Below, piece by piece: positions 35,070 through 44,131 of a stretch of 64,000 nucleotides of DNA (position 1 is the stretch's first letter; each line of letters begins with the position of its first letter). The translations under genes were made by a program, and so were the position numbers. Source of the stretch: Methylocaldum sp002005105 (GTDB taxonomy: Bacteria > Pseudomonadota > Gammaproteobacteria > Methylococcales > Methylococcaceae); NCBI RefSeq assembly GCF_051027545.1, contig NZ_CP194902.1, positions 62,001 to 126,000 on the forward strand, given 5' to 3'. The notes beneath the pieces were generated by a model. The model made no database searches. It had not been told where the DNA came from and saw nothing but the letters and a program-made list of their open reading frames with translations.

Positions 35070-35382
35070 CGAATGCTTACGGATTGACGCGACCCCACTC
35101 GTCCGAGCATTTCGGCTATCCCTATAATCCCGAGGACCCGAGGCTCCGCCTCGCTTCGTTGCCCGATCCGTTCGGGCAACGAAGCTAACCACAGACGCGG
35201 GCGTAGTCCGCCCGCCGCTCATGTCGTCAACAACGCCTGTCTTGCGACTTTCGCGACAGAGTTGTCCTCTTGCCCCAAAAGCAGTAATCGACGAGATTTT
35301 CCGGGCTCGTGCGGATAGATAGCGCCTGAGTCGCCCTGAAACTGACCGCCGCCACCGTTTCCCCAAACACACTGCCTTCATC
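35070..35382. other. Intergenic region with two GC-rich hairpins
   Basis: 313 bp without a convincing gene. It holds CGTTGCCCGA/TTCGGGCAACG with loop TCCG (about 35158-35182) and GCGGGCG/CGCCCGC (about 35197-35215). Neither is followed by a T run. The promoter of the ABC exporter is expected near 35340 but was not identified. Confidence 0.5.
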
Positions 35383-37221
35383 ATGAACGATTCGACAAGG
35401 TTCGCTTTTAAACGCGCAACTGACGCCCCCGCTCTGCCGAATACCAGCGTTCGCTTCATTATTCACTGTATGGCAGGGTTTCGTGGATGGTTTCTGCTGA
35501 TGCTGATTCTGGAAACGGGACAGGCCATGAGCAACATCCTCGTACCCTACGCCATCGGGCAAATCATCGATGGCGTGACCGAGGCAAGCGGTGATTCGAT
35601 TCCCTTGACGGAGCGCTTGAAAACGCCCTTGATGCTTTTCGCCGCATTGAATATCGCCGAAATCCTGTTCAGCCGGGCCAGCGGCGCCTGTCTGATCATG
35701 GTGGGACCGCGCTTGCGCAAAAGGACAACGCAAATACTGTACGCCTACCTGCAGCACCATTCCGTCCGGTATTTCAGCGGGCATTTTGCCGGCGCACTCG
35801 CGCACCGGATCACCGAAACCGCCATGAGCGTCAATCATACCGCTTGGGCGATTCTCTTCGATTTCTGGCCGGTCGGAGTCGTATTCGCCGTGTCCGTCGC
35901 GTTGCTGCTGAGAACTCACGATAATCTCGGATGGTTCGTAGCGGCCTGGGTGCTGGTCTACGTAGGCGTATCGTTCTGGCTGGCCAAACGCTGCCGTCCT
36001 TACGCTCAGGCTTATGCCGAAACCCGCAGCCAAGTGAACGGCAAAATCGTCGACTCCGTGACTAATATCCTGAATGTCAAATTGTTCGCCCGACTGCGTC
36101 ACGAGCGGGATTATCTCGACCGTTATCTCGAAACGGAGGTCAAAGCCGGGCGCCGGACTTTCTGGTACATGGAGCGGGTGCGCTGGTTTCAGTTCATATC
36201 CGCGGCTGCCTTGAAGGTAGGCACGATATACTTCGCCTTGAGGCTCTGGGACCAAGGTCTGATCGGGGTCGGCGACTTCGCGATGAGCGCCGGACTGGCG
36301 CTTCTGATCATCGGTGATGCCCGCAATCTCAGCCGCCGCTTTCTGGAGTTCTTCGAATATGTGGGCAATGTCGGCAACGGCGTCACCACCATCGTCAGAC
36401 CCCATGACATCGTCGATACGCCAAAGGCACAACCATTGCGAATAACGCGCGGACGGATCGAATTCCGCGATGTCCGGTTCGGCTATGTGCCGGGACAGTG
36501 GGTATTCGACGGGTTGAGCGTCGTCATCGAGCCCGGTCAGCGGGTCGGCCTGGTCGGATTCTCGGGCTCCGGAAAATCCAGCTTCGTCGGGCTGATCCTC
36601 CGCTACTACGAACCTCAAGGCGGTCAGATCCTGATCGACGGCACCGACATCGCTCACGTAACCCAGGACTCGCTTCACGAGCAAGTCAGTCTGATTCCCC
36701 AAGATCCCAGCCTATTCCATCGTTCGCTGCGGGAAAATATACGTTACGGACGGCCGGACGCCGAAGATGCCGAAATCGCCGCCGCAGCGCGAATGGCGCG
36801 CGCCGACGAGTTCATCGACGGCATGAAAGACGGCTACGACTCCCTGGTGGGCGAACGCGGCGTCAAGTTGTCCGGCGGCCAGCGGCAACGTATCGCAATT
36901 GCCCGGGTCATGGTCAAAGACGCGCCGATTTTGATACTCGACGAGGCTACGTCCAGTCTCGATTCGATAACGGAAAAGGCGATTCAGGACAATCTCGATC
37001 GGCTAATGGGCCAAAAAACGGTCATCGTCGTCGCCCACCGCTTATCCACGATCGCGCATCTCGACCGTATCCTGGTCTTCGACCGAGGCCGCATCGTCGA
37101 GGACGGGAATCACCGGGAATTGCTTGCAGCAAAAGGCTTTTACCACAAATTGTGGACCATGCAGGCAGGGGGTTTTCTTCCCGATACGAGCACAGATCTC
37201 TCGCGTTATGCAGCGCAGTAG
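35383..37221 (+). CDS. ABC exporter, fused membrane and ATPase domains (MsbA/HlyB class)
   Basis: 612 residues, a half-transporter expected to work as a homodimer. Residues about 25-320 form a six-helix exporter membrane domain. The ATPase domain has Walker A GFSGSGKSS (about 392-400), the signature LSGGQRQR (about 496), Walker B ILILDEATSS (about 517) and the H-loop VVAHRLST. The substrate could be a lipid, a peptide or a drug; the sequence does not decide. ATG 35383 lacks a clear ribosome binding site; ATG 35470 is an alternative that would remove a polar N-terminus. It stands alone, with over 300 bp of non-coding DNA on both sides. Confidence 0.9.
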   Translation: MNDSTRFAFKRATDAPALPNTSVRFIIHCMAGFRGWFLLMLILETGQAMSNILVPYAIGQIIDGVTEASGDSIPLTERLKTPLMLFAALNIAEILFSRASGACLIMVGPRLRKRTTQILYAYLQHHSVRYFSGHFAGALAHRITETAMSVNHTAWAILFDFWPVGVVFAVSVALLLRTHDNLGWFVAAWVLVYVGVSFWLAKRCRPYAQAYAETRSQVNGKIVDSVTNILNVKLFARLRHERDYLDRYLETEVKAGRRTFWYMERVRWFQFISAAALKVGTIYFALRLWDQGLIGVGDFAMSAGLALLIIGDARNLSRRFLEFFEYVGNVGNGVTTIVRPHDIVDTPKAQPLRITRGRIEFRDVRFGYVPGQWVFDGLSVVIEPGQRVGLVGFSGSGKSSFVGLILRYYEPQGGQILIDGTDIAHVTQDSLHEQVSLIPQDPSLFHRSLRENIRYGRPDAEDAEIAAAARMARADEFIDGMKDGYDSLVGERGVKLSGGQRQRIAIARVMVKDAPILILDEATSSLDSITEKAIQDNLDRLMGQKTVIVVAHRLSTIAHLDRILVFDRGRIVEDGNHRELLAAKGFYHKLWTMQAGGFLPDTSTDLSRYAAQ

Positions 37222-37739
37222 CGAGACTGTTTACTTGACGCCACTCTTGCAGAAGCAGGCCCAGCCGAGTAAAAACGTGGTTCGCTCGATGATTCGAGCT
37301 GCTATTCGGACTCGGCTTTTTTTCTTGTCCGACAATATGCCGCGCATTGGAGCCCGTGCGACAGTGCGCCTCGAAGAACCTACTTGCGGCCCGATTGCTG
37401 TGTTGCGCGTGCTCGGACAGTCCTGCGGCACAGGGACGTACGCCGCACAGGACTGCGGAATCCTCATGTACTCCATGTACACTCCGGTTCCTGTGTCGCG
37501 GCTCCCATCCGTGGGAGCCGCCCTTAACGGGGCCTGCCATTGGCAGTCCAAATTGGCAATGTCCTTCCGTGGACTTTGCCCTTCGGACGAACGCGGTTCG
37601 TCTCATTCCGCTCCCTGCGGAATGGTCGCTTTCGGCGGATTTGTCCGGACGTCTTGGACTCGGGCCGCAAGTAGTTTTTTCGAGGCGCCCAACACGGCAT
37701 CCGGTTCGCACATCAAACCTAAAATGGAGTGTAAACACT
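37222..37739. other. 518-bp intergenic region with hairpins, no gene
   Basis: Long open frames here on both strands have no family resemblance. It contains a perfect hairpin at 37499-37520 (CGGCTCCCA/TGGGAGCCG, loop TCCG). Nearby, CAGTCCTGCGG pairs with CCGCA-CAGGACTG about 15 bp further on, around 37420-37457. GGAG at 37725-37728 serves the FKBP gene. The mixed composition suggests decayed repeat DNA. Confidence 0.5.
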
Positions 37740-38207
37740 ATGAAGAAACTCGGATCTTTTGCCCGAGCAGTTGCTCTTGTCATATTCGGGCTGTCCGGCT
37801 GCACCCCTTCGCCGTCTGCCGATGCAGAAAAACACAAGCGGGAAAGCTTGAAATTTTTGGTCGACAACGAGAAAAAGCCCGGCATCTTGAGTACCGCGAG
37901 CGGGTTGCAGTACCAGATCCTTAGCGAGGGCAACGGCCTTTCACCGAAGGCCACCGACACCGTAACCGTTAACTATCGCGGCAGCCTGATCTCGGGCCAG
38001 GAATTCGACAGCGGCGAAAACGTGAGTTTTCCTTTGAACGGGGTTATTCGCGGCTGGACCGAAGGTTTGCAACTCATGAAGGAAGGCGCCAAATACCGCT
38101 TTTTCATCCCCCCTGAACTGGCCTACGGCGAACGTGGCGCAGGCCGCGTGATTCCGCCAAACGCGGCTCTGATCTTCGATGTGGAACTGGTAAAGGTTAA
38201 TCCTTAA
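37740..38207 (+). CDS. FKBP-type peptidyl-prolyl isomerase, lipoprotein
   Basis: 155 residues. A lipoprotein signal ends in LSGC (Cys about residue 20), so the protein should be anchored in a membrane facing the periplasm. A short helical linker is followed by one FKBP domain: VTVNYRGSLISGQEFDSGE, VIRGWTEGLQLMKEGAKYRFFIPPELAYGERGAG, and VIPPNAALIFDVELVKV. The isomerase residues appear intact. It likely helps outer-membrane or periplasmic protein folding, like FkpA or Mip. ATG 37740 has GGAG 10 bp upstream. The hybrid kinase gene begins 51 bp later on the same strand and may be cotranscribed. Confidence 0.92.
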   Translation: MKKLGSFARAVALVIFGLSGCTPSPSADAEKHKRESLKFLVDNEKKPGILSTASGLQYQILSEGNGLSPKATDTVTVNYRGSLISGQEFDSGENVSFPLNGVIRGWTEGLQLMKEGAKYRFFIPPELAYGERGAGRVIPPNAALIFDVELVKVNP

Positions 38208-38258
38208 TCGGATCTGACTGCGCAACCGGATGCGGTTTTCACTTCAAGTGAGCCTACC

Positions 38259-40802
38259 ATGTTCGAAAATCTCTTCGATTCTCAGACGATCAAAGATTTC
38301 ATACCTCACGGGACGTGCCTTCTTTGGCGCTCCGATTTGCTGCTTCTTCATGTCCTATCGGATTCGCTGATTACGGCGGCTTATTATTCCATCCCCGCGG
38401 CACTGATTTTCTTCGTCCTCAAGCGGCGGGACCTTGAGTTCCGCTCGATCTTTGTCCTGTTCGGCATCTTCATCATGGCGTGCGGGACAACGCATCTAAT
38501 GGAAATCTGGACGATTTGGCATCCCAATTACGTGCTGGAAGGATTCGTCAAACTGTTTACCGGCCTAGTCTCGATCGCGACCTCGGTCCTGCTTTGGCCG
38601 CTGATTCCCCACGCCCTCAAACTCCCGAGTCCTGCCAAGCTCGAAGAGACAAACCGCCAGTTGCAGCATGAGATCGAAGAGCGCAAAGGGAAGGAGCAGG
38701 AAATCAGACAACTAAACGCCAATCTCGAAAAAATGGTGGAGCAACGCACCGCGCAACTGGTCGAAGCAAACGCCCAACTCGAGGACGAAATCTTGGAGCG
38801 CCTCCGCATCGAGGAATCGTTACGCGAATCGGAAAGCCGCTATCGCACGTTATTCGAGCAAATGCCCGATGCGCTGGTGCTGATGGATATCGAAAGCGGC
38901 AAATTGATCGACTTCAATCCGAAGGCTCACCAAAATCTCGAATATAGGCGTGACGAATTCCGGAAACTGCGAATAAGCGATATCGATCGGCAGCAATCGG
39001 AAGAGGACATCAGACGACATATCGAGAAAACTCGTGATACCGGGGAAGATGTATTCGAAACCGAGCATATTACAAAAAGCGGCATCGTACGGAATATCCG
39101 CGTCACCACCAAGGTCATTCAGCTCAATCAAAAAAAATTGATCCAAGCGGTATTCACAGATATCACCGACTACAAACAGCTTGAGCTTGCTCTGCGCACC
39201 CAACAGCAGAAATTGGAGCAATCCCAGAATCGGCTCGAATATATCGTCAATACCAGCCCATCCGTAATTTACATACTCTCCCGAACGGGCAATCCGGAAT
39301 GCCCCTTCAAGGTCGATTTCATGGGCGAAACCATAACCCTGGTGACCGGCTATGAACCGCACCAATGGTATTGCGACGAGACCTTCTGGATCGATCATGT
39401 TCATCCGGACGACCGTGCTGCCGCTCTGGAAAATCAAAGCCTCCTGATTAGTCAAGGCGAACTCACGCATCAATACCGGTTTCGACACAAGGACGGCTCG
39501 TACCGGTGGATTCACGACAAGCTTAGATCGCTTCGAGATTCCGAGGGAAACATGATCGAAGCGATCGGCGCCTGGGTCGATATTACGGAACGCAAGCAAG
39601 GCGAACTGGCCCTAAAGGAAGCAAAAGAGGCCGCCGAAGCCGCGAATCGCGCCAAAACCGAGTTTCTCGCCAACATCAGCCACGAGTTGAGAACTCCTTT
39701 GAACGGAATACTCGGGTTTACCCAGGTGCTTCAAAAACAGACCGATCTCACCTCAAAACACAAGGAATATCTGGGTTATATCGGCCGCTCCGGACATCAT
39801 TTGCTGACATTGATCAACGATCTGCTCGATTTATCCAAAATCGAGGCGGGGCGACTGGAGGTGGAAAATTCCATTTTCCATTTCGTAGAGTTTCTCGACG
39901 GCATTGCCGAGATGTTCGAATTCCGAGCAATAAATAAGGGCGTTGGTTTTATCTATGAAAAGGCCGCGACTCTACCCGAATACGTTATCGGTGATGAAAA
40001 GCGCTTACGGCAGATACTCATCAATCTCCTCGGCAACGCCATAAAGTTCACCCATCAGGGGTATGCCGCTCTGAAAGTCTTCAGTCATGGAGAAACCGTC
40101 TATTTCCGGATTGAAGATACCGGCCAGGGTATCGCCGAAGAGGATATGGGACGAATTTTCCTGGCCTTCGAGCAAGTGGCCGATCACGACTCTACGGAAG
40201 GAACAGGCTTAGGGCTAGCTATCAGCAAGCGGTTGGTGGATGCCATGGGCGGACAAATCGACGTGCAAAGCACTCGCGGCCAAGGCAGTGTTTTTACGGT
40301 TTCGCTGGCGTTGCCGGCAGCATCGAATCCGTCGAAACCGAAAGCCGATGAGAATCAGGTCATTGGTTACACCGGAAAAGCGCGACGGATCATGATCGTC
40401 GACGATAATCCGGATAATCTGACGATGCTGTCGGCGCTTCTGGAATCACTGGATTTTGTCATAGAAACGGCCTCGAACGGCAGAGAATGCTTGGACAAGT
40501 TCGCGCTTTTCGAACCTGACCTGATCATGATCGATCTCTTGATGCCCGATATGGATGGGGCAGAAACGGTCAAACATTTACGGCAGACGGAATCCGGGCA
40601 AAACGTCAAAGTCATCGCAGTCACCGCGCATGCGTTCGATGACATCAGAGACATGTGCCTGGCATCGGGCTTCGATGACTTCATCACCAAGCCGGTAGAT
40701 CTCGGGGATTTGCTGAACAGCCTGCAAAAATCCTTGGGCCTGACCTGGCGCTACGCCGACACCGGTTCACATGCAAAGCCGGCACGCGCCAAGGCCTCGT
40801 AA
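38259..40802 (+). CDS. Hybrid histidine kinase with an ethylene-receptor-like membrane domain
   Basis: 847 residues. Residues about 28-125 form three transmembrane helices matching the ethylene-binding domain of plant ETR1 and cyanobacterial Etr1. Asp35, Tyr42, Ile45, Pro46, Ile72, Cys75 and His79 correspond to ETR1 Asp25, Tyr32, Ile35, Pro36, Ile62, Cys65 and His69, including the copper ligands in CGTTH. A coiled coil (about 130-195), two PAS domains (about 196-305 and 320-455), a HisKA domain with His475 in ISHELRTPLNG, an ATPase domain (NLLGNAIKFTH, DTGQGI, GTGLGLAIS), and a C-terminal receiver with Asp759 in MIDLLMPDMDG follow. It likely senses a small ligand at a copper site in the membrane and passes phosphate to an unidentified partner. 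The FKBP gene precedes it by 51 bp. Confidence 0.93.
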   Translation: MFENLFDSQTIKDFIPHGTCLLWRSDLLLLHVLSDSLITAAYYSIPAALIFFVLKRRDLEFRSIFVLFGIFIMACGTTHLMEIWTIWHPNYVLEGFVKLFTGLVSIATSVLLWPLIPHALKLPSPAKLEETNRQLQHEIEERKGKEQEIRQLNANLEKMVEQRTAQLVEANAQLEDEILERLRIEESLRESESRYRTLFEQMPDALVLMDIESGKLIDFNPKAHQNLEYRRDEFRKLRISDIDRQQSEEDIRRHIEKTRDTGEDVFETEHITKSGIVRNIRVTTKVIQLNQKKLIQAVFTDITDYKQLELALRTQQQKLEQSQNRLEYIVNTSPSVIYILSRTGNPECPFKVDFMGETITLVTGYEPHQWYCDETFWIDHVHPDDRAAALENQSLLISQGELTHQYRFRHKDGSYRWIHDKLRSLRDSEGNMIEAIGAWVDITERKQGELALKEAKEAAEAANRAKTEFLANISHELRTPLNGILGFTQVLQKQTDLTSKHKEYLGYIGRSGHHLLTLINDLLDLSKIEAGRLEVENSIFHFVEFLDGIAEMFEFRAINKGVGFIYEKAATLPEYVIGDEKRLRQILINLLGNAIKFTHQGYAALKVFSHGETVYFRIEDTGQGIAEEDMGRIFLAFEQVADHDSTEGTGLGLAISKRLVDAMGGQIDVQSTRGQGSVFTVSLALPAASNPSKPKADENQVIGYTGKARRIMIVDDNPDNLTMLSALLESLDFVIETASNGRECLDKFALFEPDLIMIDLLMPDMDGAETVKHLRQTESGQNVKVIAVTAHAFDDIRDMCLASGFDDFITKPVDLGDLLNSLQKSLGLTWRYADTGSHAKPARAKAS

Positions 40803-40877
40803 CCCTGCCCGGATCTTATGTCAAGAATTATCTCCGGTCGGATGTGGGCCGCGCCGGTTTGTGCGACGCCGGAGCTG

Positions 40878-41840
40878 TCAAAAACCTTCATGGTCTTGCG
40901 ACGCCGCAACGAGCGTTGCCGGCGGCGACGCCCCGCGTGGTTCGTCGTCGCTGCGGACAGCAGAACCCAACGGATAGGTACCGATTCGTTCCCGTATATC
41001 GTCGCCCTTTACACGGTTGGAAGGCTTGGTCAGCTGCGCCGCGGCGAGTACCAGGATCGGCGCGATGATGAAGCTGCCGGTCAGCGCCTGTAACTTCAAT
41101 TGTTCTTGATCGGGAACCGCCTCTACCCCATAGGCGAGCCAGTAAGTCACTCCCAGTTGAAAAATCACGATGCCGCTCCAGAAACACGGAGCGAACAATC
41201 CCTTCAACGGCACATAGACCAGTCTAACCGGCTCTCCGCGCCTTTGCTCCCGGTCCAGCAACAGCCGATCGATGCGCTGATTCAGCAAAATCGTCACCGT
41301 CGCGACGATATACCAGCCGGCGTAATTTTCGAGGGTCACGCCGAAATGAACGCCAGGGTCAGGATAATGATAAATGTCCCCCAAGAACCAATATTTGCCG
41401 AGGTTGGCGATCGGGTCGACGATAAGGTCGACGACCAGCATAAGAAATGCACCGAGCAGCAACACCGACACCGAATTTCGGACCTCTACCGAGGTTACGC
41501 GCTGCACGTCGTACGCCTTGATCCATAGGGGAGACATAAAGAACTGCGCCAGCGAGAAACTGACATAGCTGAGAAATGAAAACGACAGGCTGTCGAAGAA
41601 CGGAACGCCAAAAACGACCAAATCGTTGCTCAGCGCCTCGTAATGGTAGACATACTTCCCGAACGGAATTCCATGGTTGATGCTCCCCCATTCGGCCAGC
41701 AGAGCCACCAAATAGCTGCTGATCACCCAGATCACCGTTCGCCGAGCGCCTTGCTCCAGCCAGGAAAGCAGCAGGAATGCGATCAGAAAAACCGTGATGT
41801 ACGGACGATGGATCAAGGACCAGAGGAGTTGCTCGAACAT
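40878..41840 (-). CDS. cruF: Carotenoid biosynthesis protein, CruF-like hydratase
   Basis: 320 residues with about seven transmembrane helices. The conserved pattern of the carotenoid biosynthesis family (PF04240) is visible: AEWGSINHGIPFGKYVYH, VPFFDSLSFSFLSY, and DLIVDPIANLGKYW. CruF-type members hydrate the psi end group of acyclic carotenoids at C-1'. A polar C-terminal tail of about 45 residues follows the last helix. No other carotenoid gene lies in the window. Methanotroph carotenoids are commonly acyclic C30 pigments, so the natural substrate may be C30 rather than C40. The family call is firm, the exact reaction inferred. Confidence 0.82.
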   Translation of the reverse strand: MFEQLLWSLIHRPYITVFLIAFLLLSWLEQGARRTVIWVISSYLVALLAEWGSINHGIPFGKYVYHYEALSNDLVVFGVPFFDSLSFSFLSYVSFSLAQFFMSPLWIKAYDVQRVTSVEVRNSVSVLLLGAFLMLVVDLIVDPIANLGKYWFLGDIYHYPDPGVHFGVTLENYAGWYIVATVTILLNQRIDRLLLDREQRRGEPVRLVYVPLKGLFAPCFWSGIVIFQLGVTYWLAYGVEAVPDQEQLKLQALTGSFIIAPILVLAAAQLTKPSNRVKGDDIRERIGTYPLGSAVRSDDEPRGASPPATLVAASQDHEGF

Positions 41841-41963
41841 TCGACAGGTGCGAGGTTTACGAAACCTTTCATATTAACCGGCAAGGACTTTGACGGCCAG
41901 GTGGCCTGAATGCTCATTCACCAACTCGATATCGATTACGCTCTCCGTGAAACCGCGAGATTC

Positions 41964-41991
41964 TTCAAGACGCCGAACCGTCACGTATAAT
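41964..41991 (+). promoter_or_regulatory. Sigma-70-type promoter of ppnP
   Basis: TTCAAG (41964-41969) and a consensus TATAAT (41986-41991) are separated by 16 bp, 27 bp before the ATG of ppnP. The ribosome binding site AAGGAG follows at 42008-42013. Confidence 0.6.
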
Positions 41992-42018
41992 GGCGGCCTT
42001 TGTTTTTAAGGAGCCACC

Positions 42019-42330
42019 ATGTCGCAATTCGACAACGTCAGCGTCGTCAAGAAAGCCAATGTCTATTTCGACGGCAAATGCGTCAGCCATACCGTCCTTT
42101 TTCCGGACGGCAGCCGCAAGACCGTCGGCGTGATCTTCCCGTCGGCCCTGACTTTCAGCACCGCCGCGCCGGAAATCATGGAAATTAATGCCGGCGCTTG
42201 CCGAGTGCGCTTAGCGGGCGAGACAGAATGGAAAACTTACGGGGCCGGCGATTCATTTGAAATTCCTGGCAACAGCCGATTCGATATCGAAGTGATTGAC
42301 ATGCTGGATTATGTTTGCCACTTCGCCTGA
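42019..42330 (+). CDS. ppnP: Pyrimidine/purine nucleoside phosphorylase PpnP
   Basis: 103 residues, a single cupin-like barrel formerly called YaiE/DUF1255. VVKKANVYFDGKCVSHTVLFPDGSRKTVGV and YGAGDSFEIPGNSRFDIEV are the family hallmarks. It splits nucleosides with phosphate to base and ribose 1-phosphate. The full length matches E. coli PpnP (94 residues) closely. It has its own promoter and AAGGAG ribosome binding site. It converges with the Sel1-repeat gene 12 bp downstream. Confidence 0.93.
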   Translation: MSQFDNVSVVKKANVYFDGKCVSHTVLFPDGSRKTVGVIFPSALTFSTAAPEIMEINAGACRVRLAGETEWKTYGAGDSFEIPGNSRFDIEVIDMLDYVCHFA

Positions 42331-42342
42331 GACAAACAAAAA

Positions 42343-43056
42343 CTAACGCGATTGGCTCTTGCGGTTCATCTTGGTCTTTTGAGTCGCTTTCTTCGATGCT
42401 TTCTTAACGTGCGCGTTTTTTGCCTTTGGCTTCTCTAGCGAAAGCGCCTCAGCATTCTCCTTTTGCTTCTGCCACTCGGCGAGACGGTCCAAAGCCAGGG
42501 CCATTTCGCCGGGAGCCATTTCCTCGACCAGGCTGTCCTTGGCATCGGCCGCGTTCTGATTACCCTGTTCTGCCGCAAGCGTGTACCAGAAATACGCCTG
42601 AGCATTGTCCTTGTCGATGCCGTTGCCGGATGCATAAAGCGAACCCAGCACGGCTTGGGCGCTGGCATCGCCCTGCTCGGCCGCTTTGCTGAACCAACGC
42701 GCAGCTTCGCCCATGTCGATCGGAGCTCCCAGACCATAGAAGTAAAGAACGCCGAGCTTGCTTTCGGCCGTTGTATCGCCTTGCCTGGCCGCTTGCTCGT
42801 ACCAGTGCCGCGCCTCGACATAGTCCAGCGGCACACCTAGCCCTTTCATGTAAAGATTGCCCAAATTGACTTGAGCTTCCGGCATGCCCTGCTCCGCCAT
42901 AGGCTTGAATTCAGCGAAGGCCGCGGAATAGTCACGCCGTTCGATGGCCGCCATACCTTCCTCGAATCCGGCCCAAGCCGATGCCGGGGAGACCAGCCAG
43001 ACGCTCGCCGCCAATAACGTCAGAACTGGAAATTTCTTGTAGCCAACTGAGATCAC
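42343..43056 (-). CDS. Secreted Sel1-repeat (TPR-like) protein
   Basis: 237 residues. A signal peptide covers about residues 1-29 (LLAASVWLVSPASAWAG). Four Sel1-type repeats of about 36 residues follow, recognisable by A..LG.LY..G.G...D...A..W..KAA.QG. The last 40 residues are strongly basic and Lys/Ala-rich (KKASKKATQKTK), which is unusual for a Sel1 protein and could bind nucleic acid or cell-wall polymers. Sel1 proteins act as scaffolds in signalling or envelope processes. It lies 61 bp after the quinone reductase gene on the same strand and may be read through from it. Confidence 0.88.
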   Translation of the reverse strand: MISVGYKKFPVLTLLAASVWLVSPASAWAGFEEGMAAIERRDYSAAFAEFKPMAEQGMPEAQVNLGNLYMKGLGVPLDYVEARHWYEQAARQGDTTAESKLGVLYFYGLGAPIDMGEAARWFSKAAEQGDASAQAVLGSLYASGNGIDKDNAQAYFWYTLAAEQGNQNAADAKDSLVEEMAPGEMALALDRLAEWQKQKENAEALSLEKPKAKNAHVKKASKKATQKTKMNRKSQSR

Positions 43057-43117
43057 GATTTATTCCGGTTTCTTGAATTCAGCTAAAAAAGCGCGCAAGC
43101 CGCTAGCCTGTCCGCAC

Positions 43118-44119
43118 TCAAGCGACCGACAAGACGATCTTGCCCATATGCCGGCTGCTTTCCATCAGTCGATGGGCTTCTGCTGCCTTGGCCAAGGTAA
43201 ACGTGGCGTGCACCACCGGCTTGACCTGACCCGATTCGAGCAGCGGCCACACTTTCCGCCTCAGCGCATCGGCAATCGTGGCCTTCTCTTCCACGCTCCG
43301 CGGCCGCAAGGTTGAGCCGGTCAAGGTCAGACGGTTCAAAAAAATGGGGAGCAGGTTGATTTCCGCCTTGGGTCCGCCCTGAACCGCGATCACGACCAAG
43401 CGGCCATCTGCGGCGAGACAACTGAGATTCCGCTGGAGATAAGGGCCGCCGATCATATCGAGAATCAGGTTTACGCCCTTGCTCTCGGTCAGTGCCCTGA
43501 TGCGGTCGACGAAGTCTTCCTCGCGATAGTTGATCGCGGTAGCCCCGAGCTGCTCGCAGAACCGGCATTTTTCCGCGCTTCCCGCGGTTACGAACACGCT
43601 GGCGCCGAATGCACGGGCCAATTGAATCGCCGTGGTGCCGATGCCGCTGCTGCCCCCGTGTACCAGCATGCTTTCTCCGGGTTTCAGCCCGCCCCGCTCG
43701 AATACATTGGTCCAGACCGTGAAAAACGTCTCAGGCATGGCGGCGGCATCGATCGGCCCAAATCCTTTCGGCATAGGTAAACAGAGTGCCGCGGCGGCCA
43801 CGCAATATTCAGCATATCCCCCGCCGCTCACCAGGGCGCAAACCGATTCGCCGATGGCGGGCTCACGCACGCTTTCGCCCAAAGCTACCACTTCGCCCGC
43901 GATTTCCAAGCCCGGTACATCGGACGCTCCCGGCGGAGGCGGGTAAAGCCCTTTGCGCTGCATGACATCCGGCCGGTTCACCCCGGCCGCAGCTACCTTG
44001 ATCAGCACTTCGCCAGGCCCCGGCTGCGGCATCGGTCGCCGACACAACTGCAAAACCTCCGGACCGCCCGATTGGGCGATCTCGACGGCCGCCATCGTGC
44101 CGGGGAAAAAACCAGTCAA
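43118..44119 (-). CDS. NAD(P)H:quinone oxidoreductase, zinc-free MDR family
   Basis: 333 residues of the medium-chain dehydrogenase/reductase superfamily, closest in pattern to the PIG3/QorA branch: GGPEVLQL near the N-terminus, GVNRPDVMQRKGLYPPPPGASDVPGLEIAGEV, and the nucleotide-binding HGGSSGIGTTAIQLARAFGA. No catalytic zinc Cys cluster is seen. It would reduce quinones or enones with NADPH. A TTG start at 44119 has AGGAG 9 bp upstream; an ATG at 44095 (MAAVEIAQSGG) fits the usual family start and is the alternative. It follows the thioredoxin-like gene by 12 bp. Confidence 0.88.
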   Translation of the reverse strand: MTGFFPGTMAAVEIAQSGGPEVLQLCRRPMPQPGPGEVLIKVAAAGVNRPDVMQRKGLYPPPPGASDVPGLEIAGEVVALGESVREPAIGESVCALVSGGGYAEYCVAAAALCLPMPKGFGPIDAAAMPETFFTVWTNVFERGGLKPGESMLVHGGSSGIGTTAIQLARAFGASVFVTAGSAEKCRFCEQLGATAINYREEDFVDRIRALTESKGVNLILDMIGGPYLQRNLSCLAADGRLVVIAVQGGPKAEINLLPIFLNRLTLTGSTLRPRSVEEKATIADALRRKVWPLLESGQVKPVVHATFTLAKAAEAHRLMESSRHMGKIVLSVA

Positions 44120-44131
44120 ATCAAAAAACTC

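Noticed and set aside
34929..35459. 176-codon minus-strand open frame covering the region before the ABC exporter
   Set aside because: Arg/Ser-rich, overlaps the hairpins and the start of the exporter gene, and shows no motif.
35227..36702. 491-codon open frame antisense to the ABC exporter
   Set aside because: Overlaps a gene with intact Walker motifs and has no recognisable domain.
37022..37960. Open frames on both strands between the ABC exporter and the FKBP gene
   Set aside because: No ribosome binding sites or family resemblance; the region is full of hairpins and looks like decayed intergenic repeat DNA.
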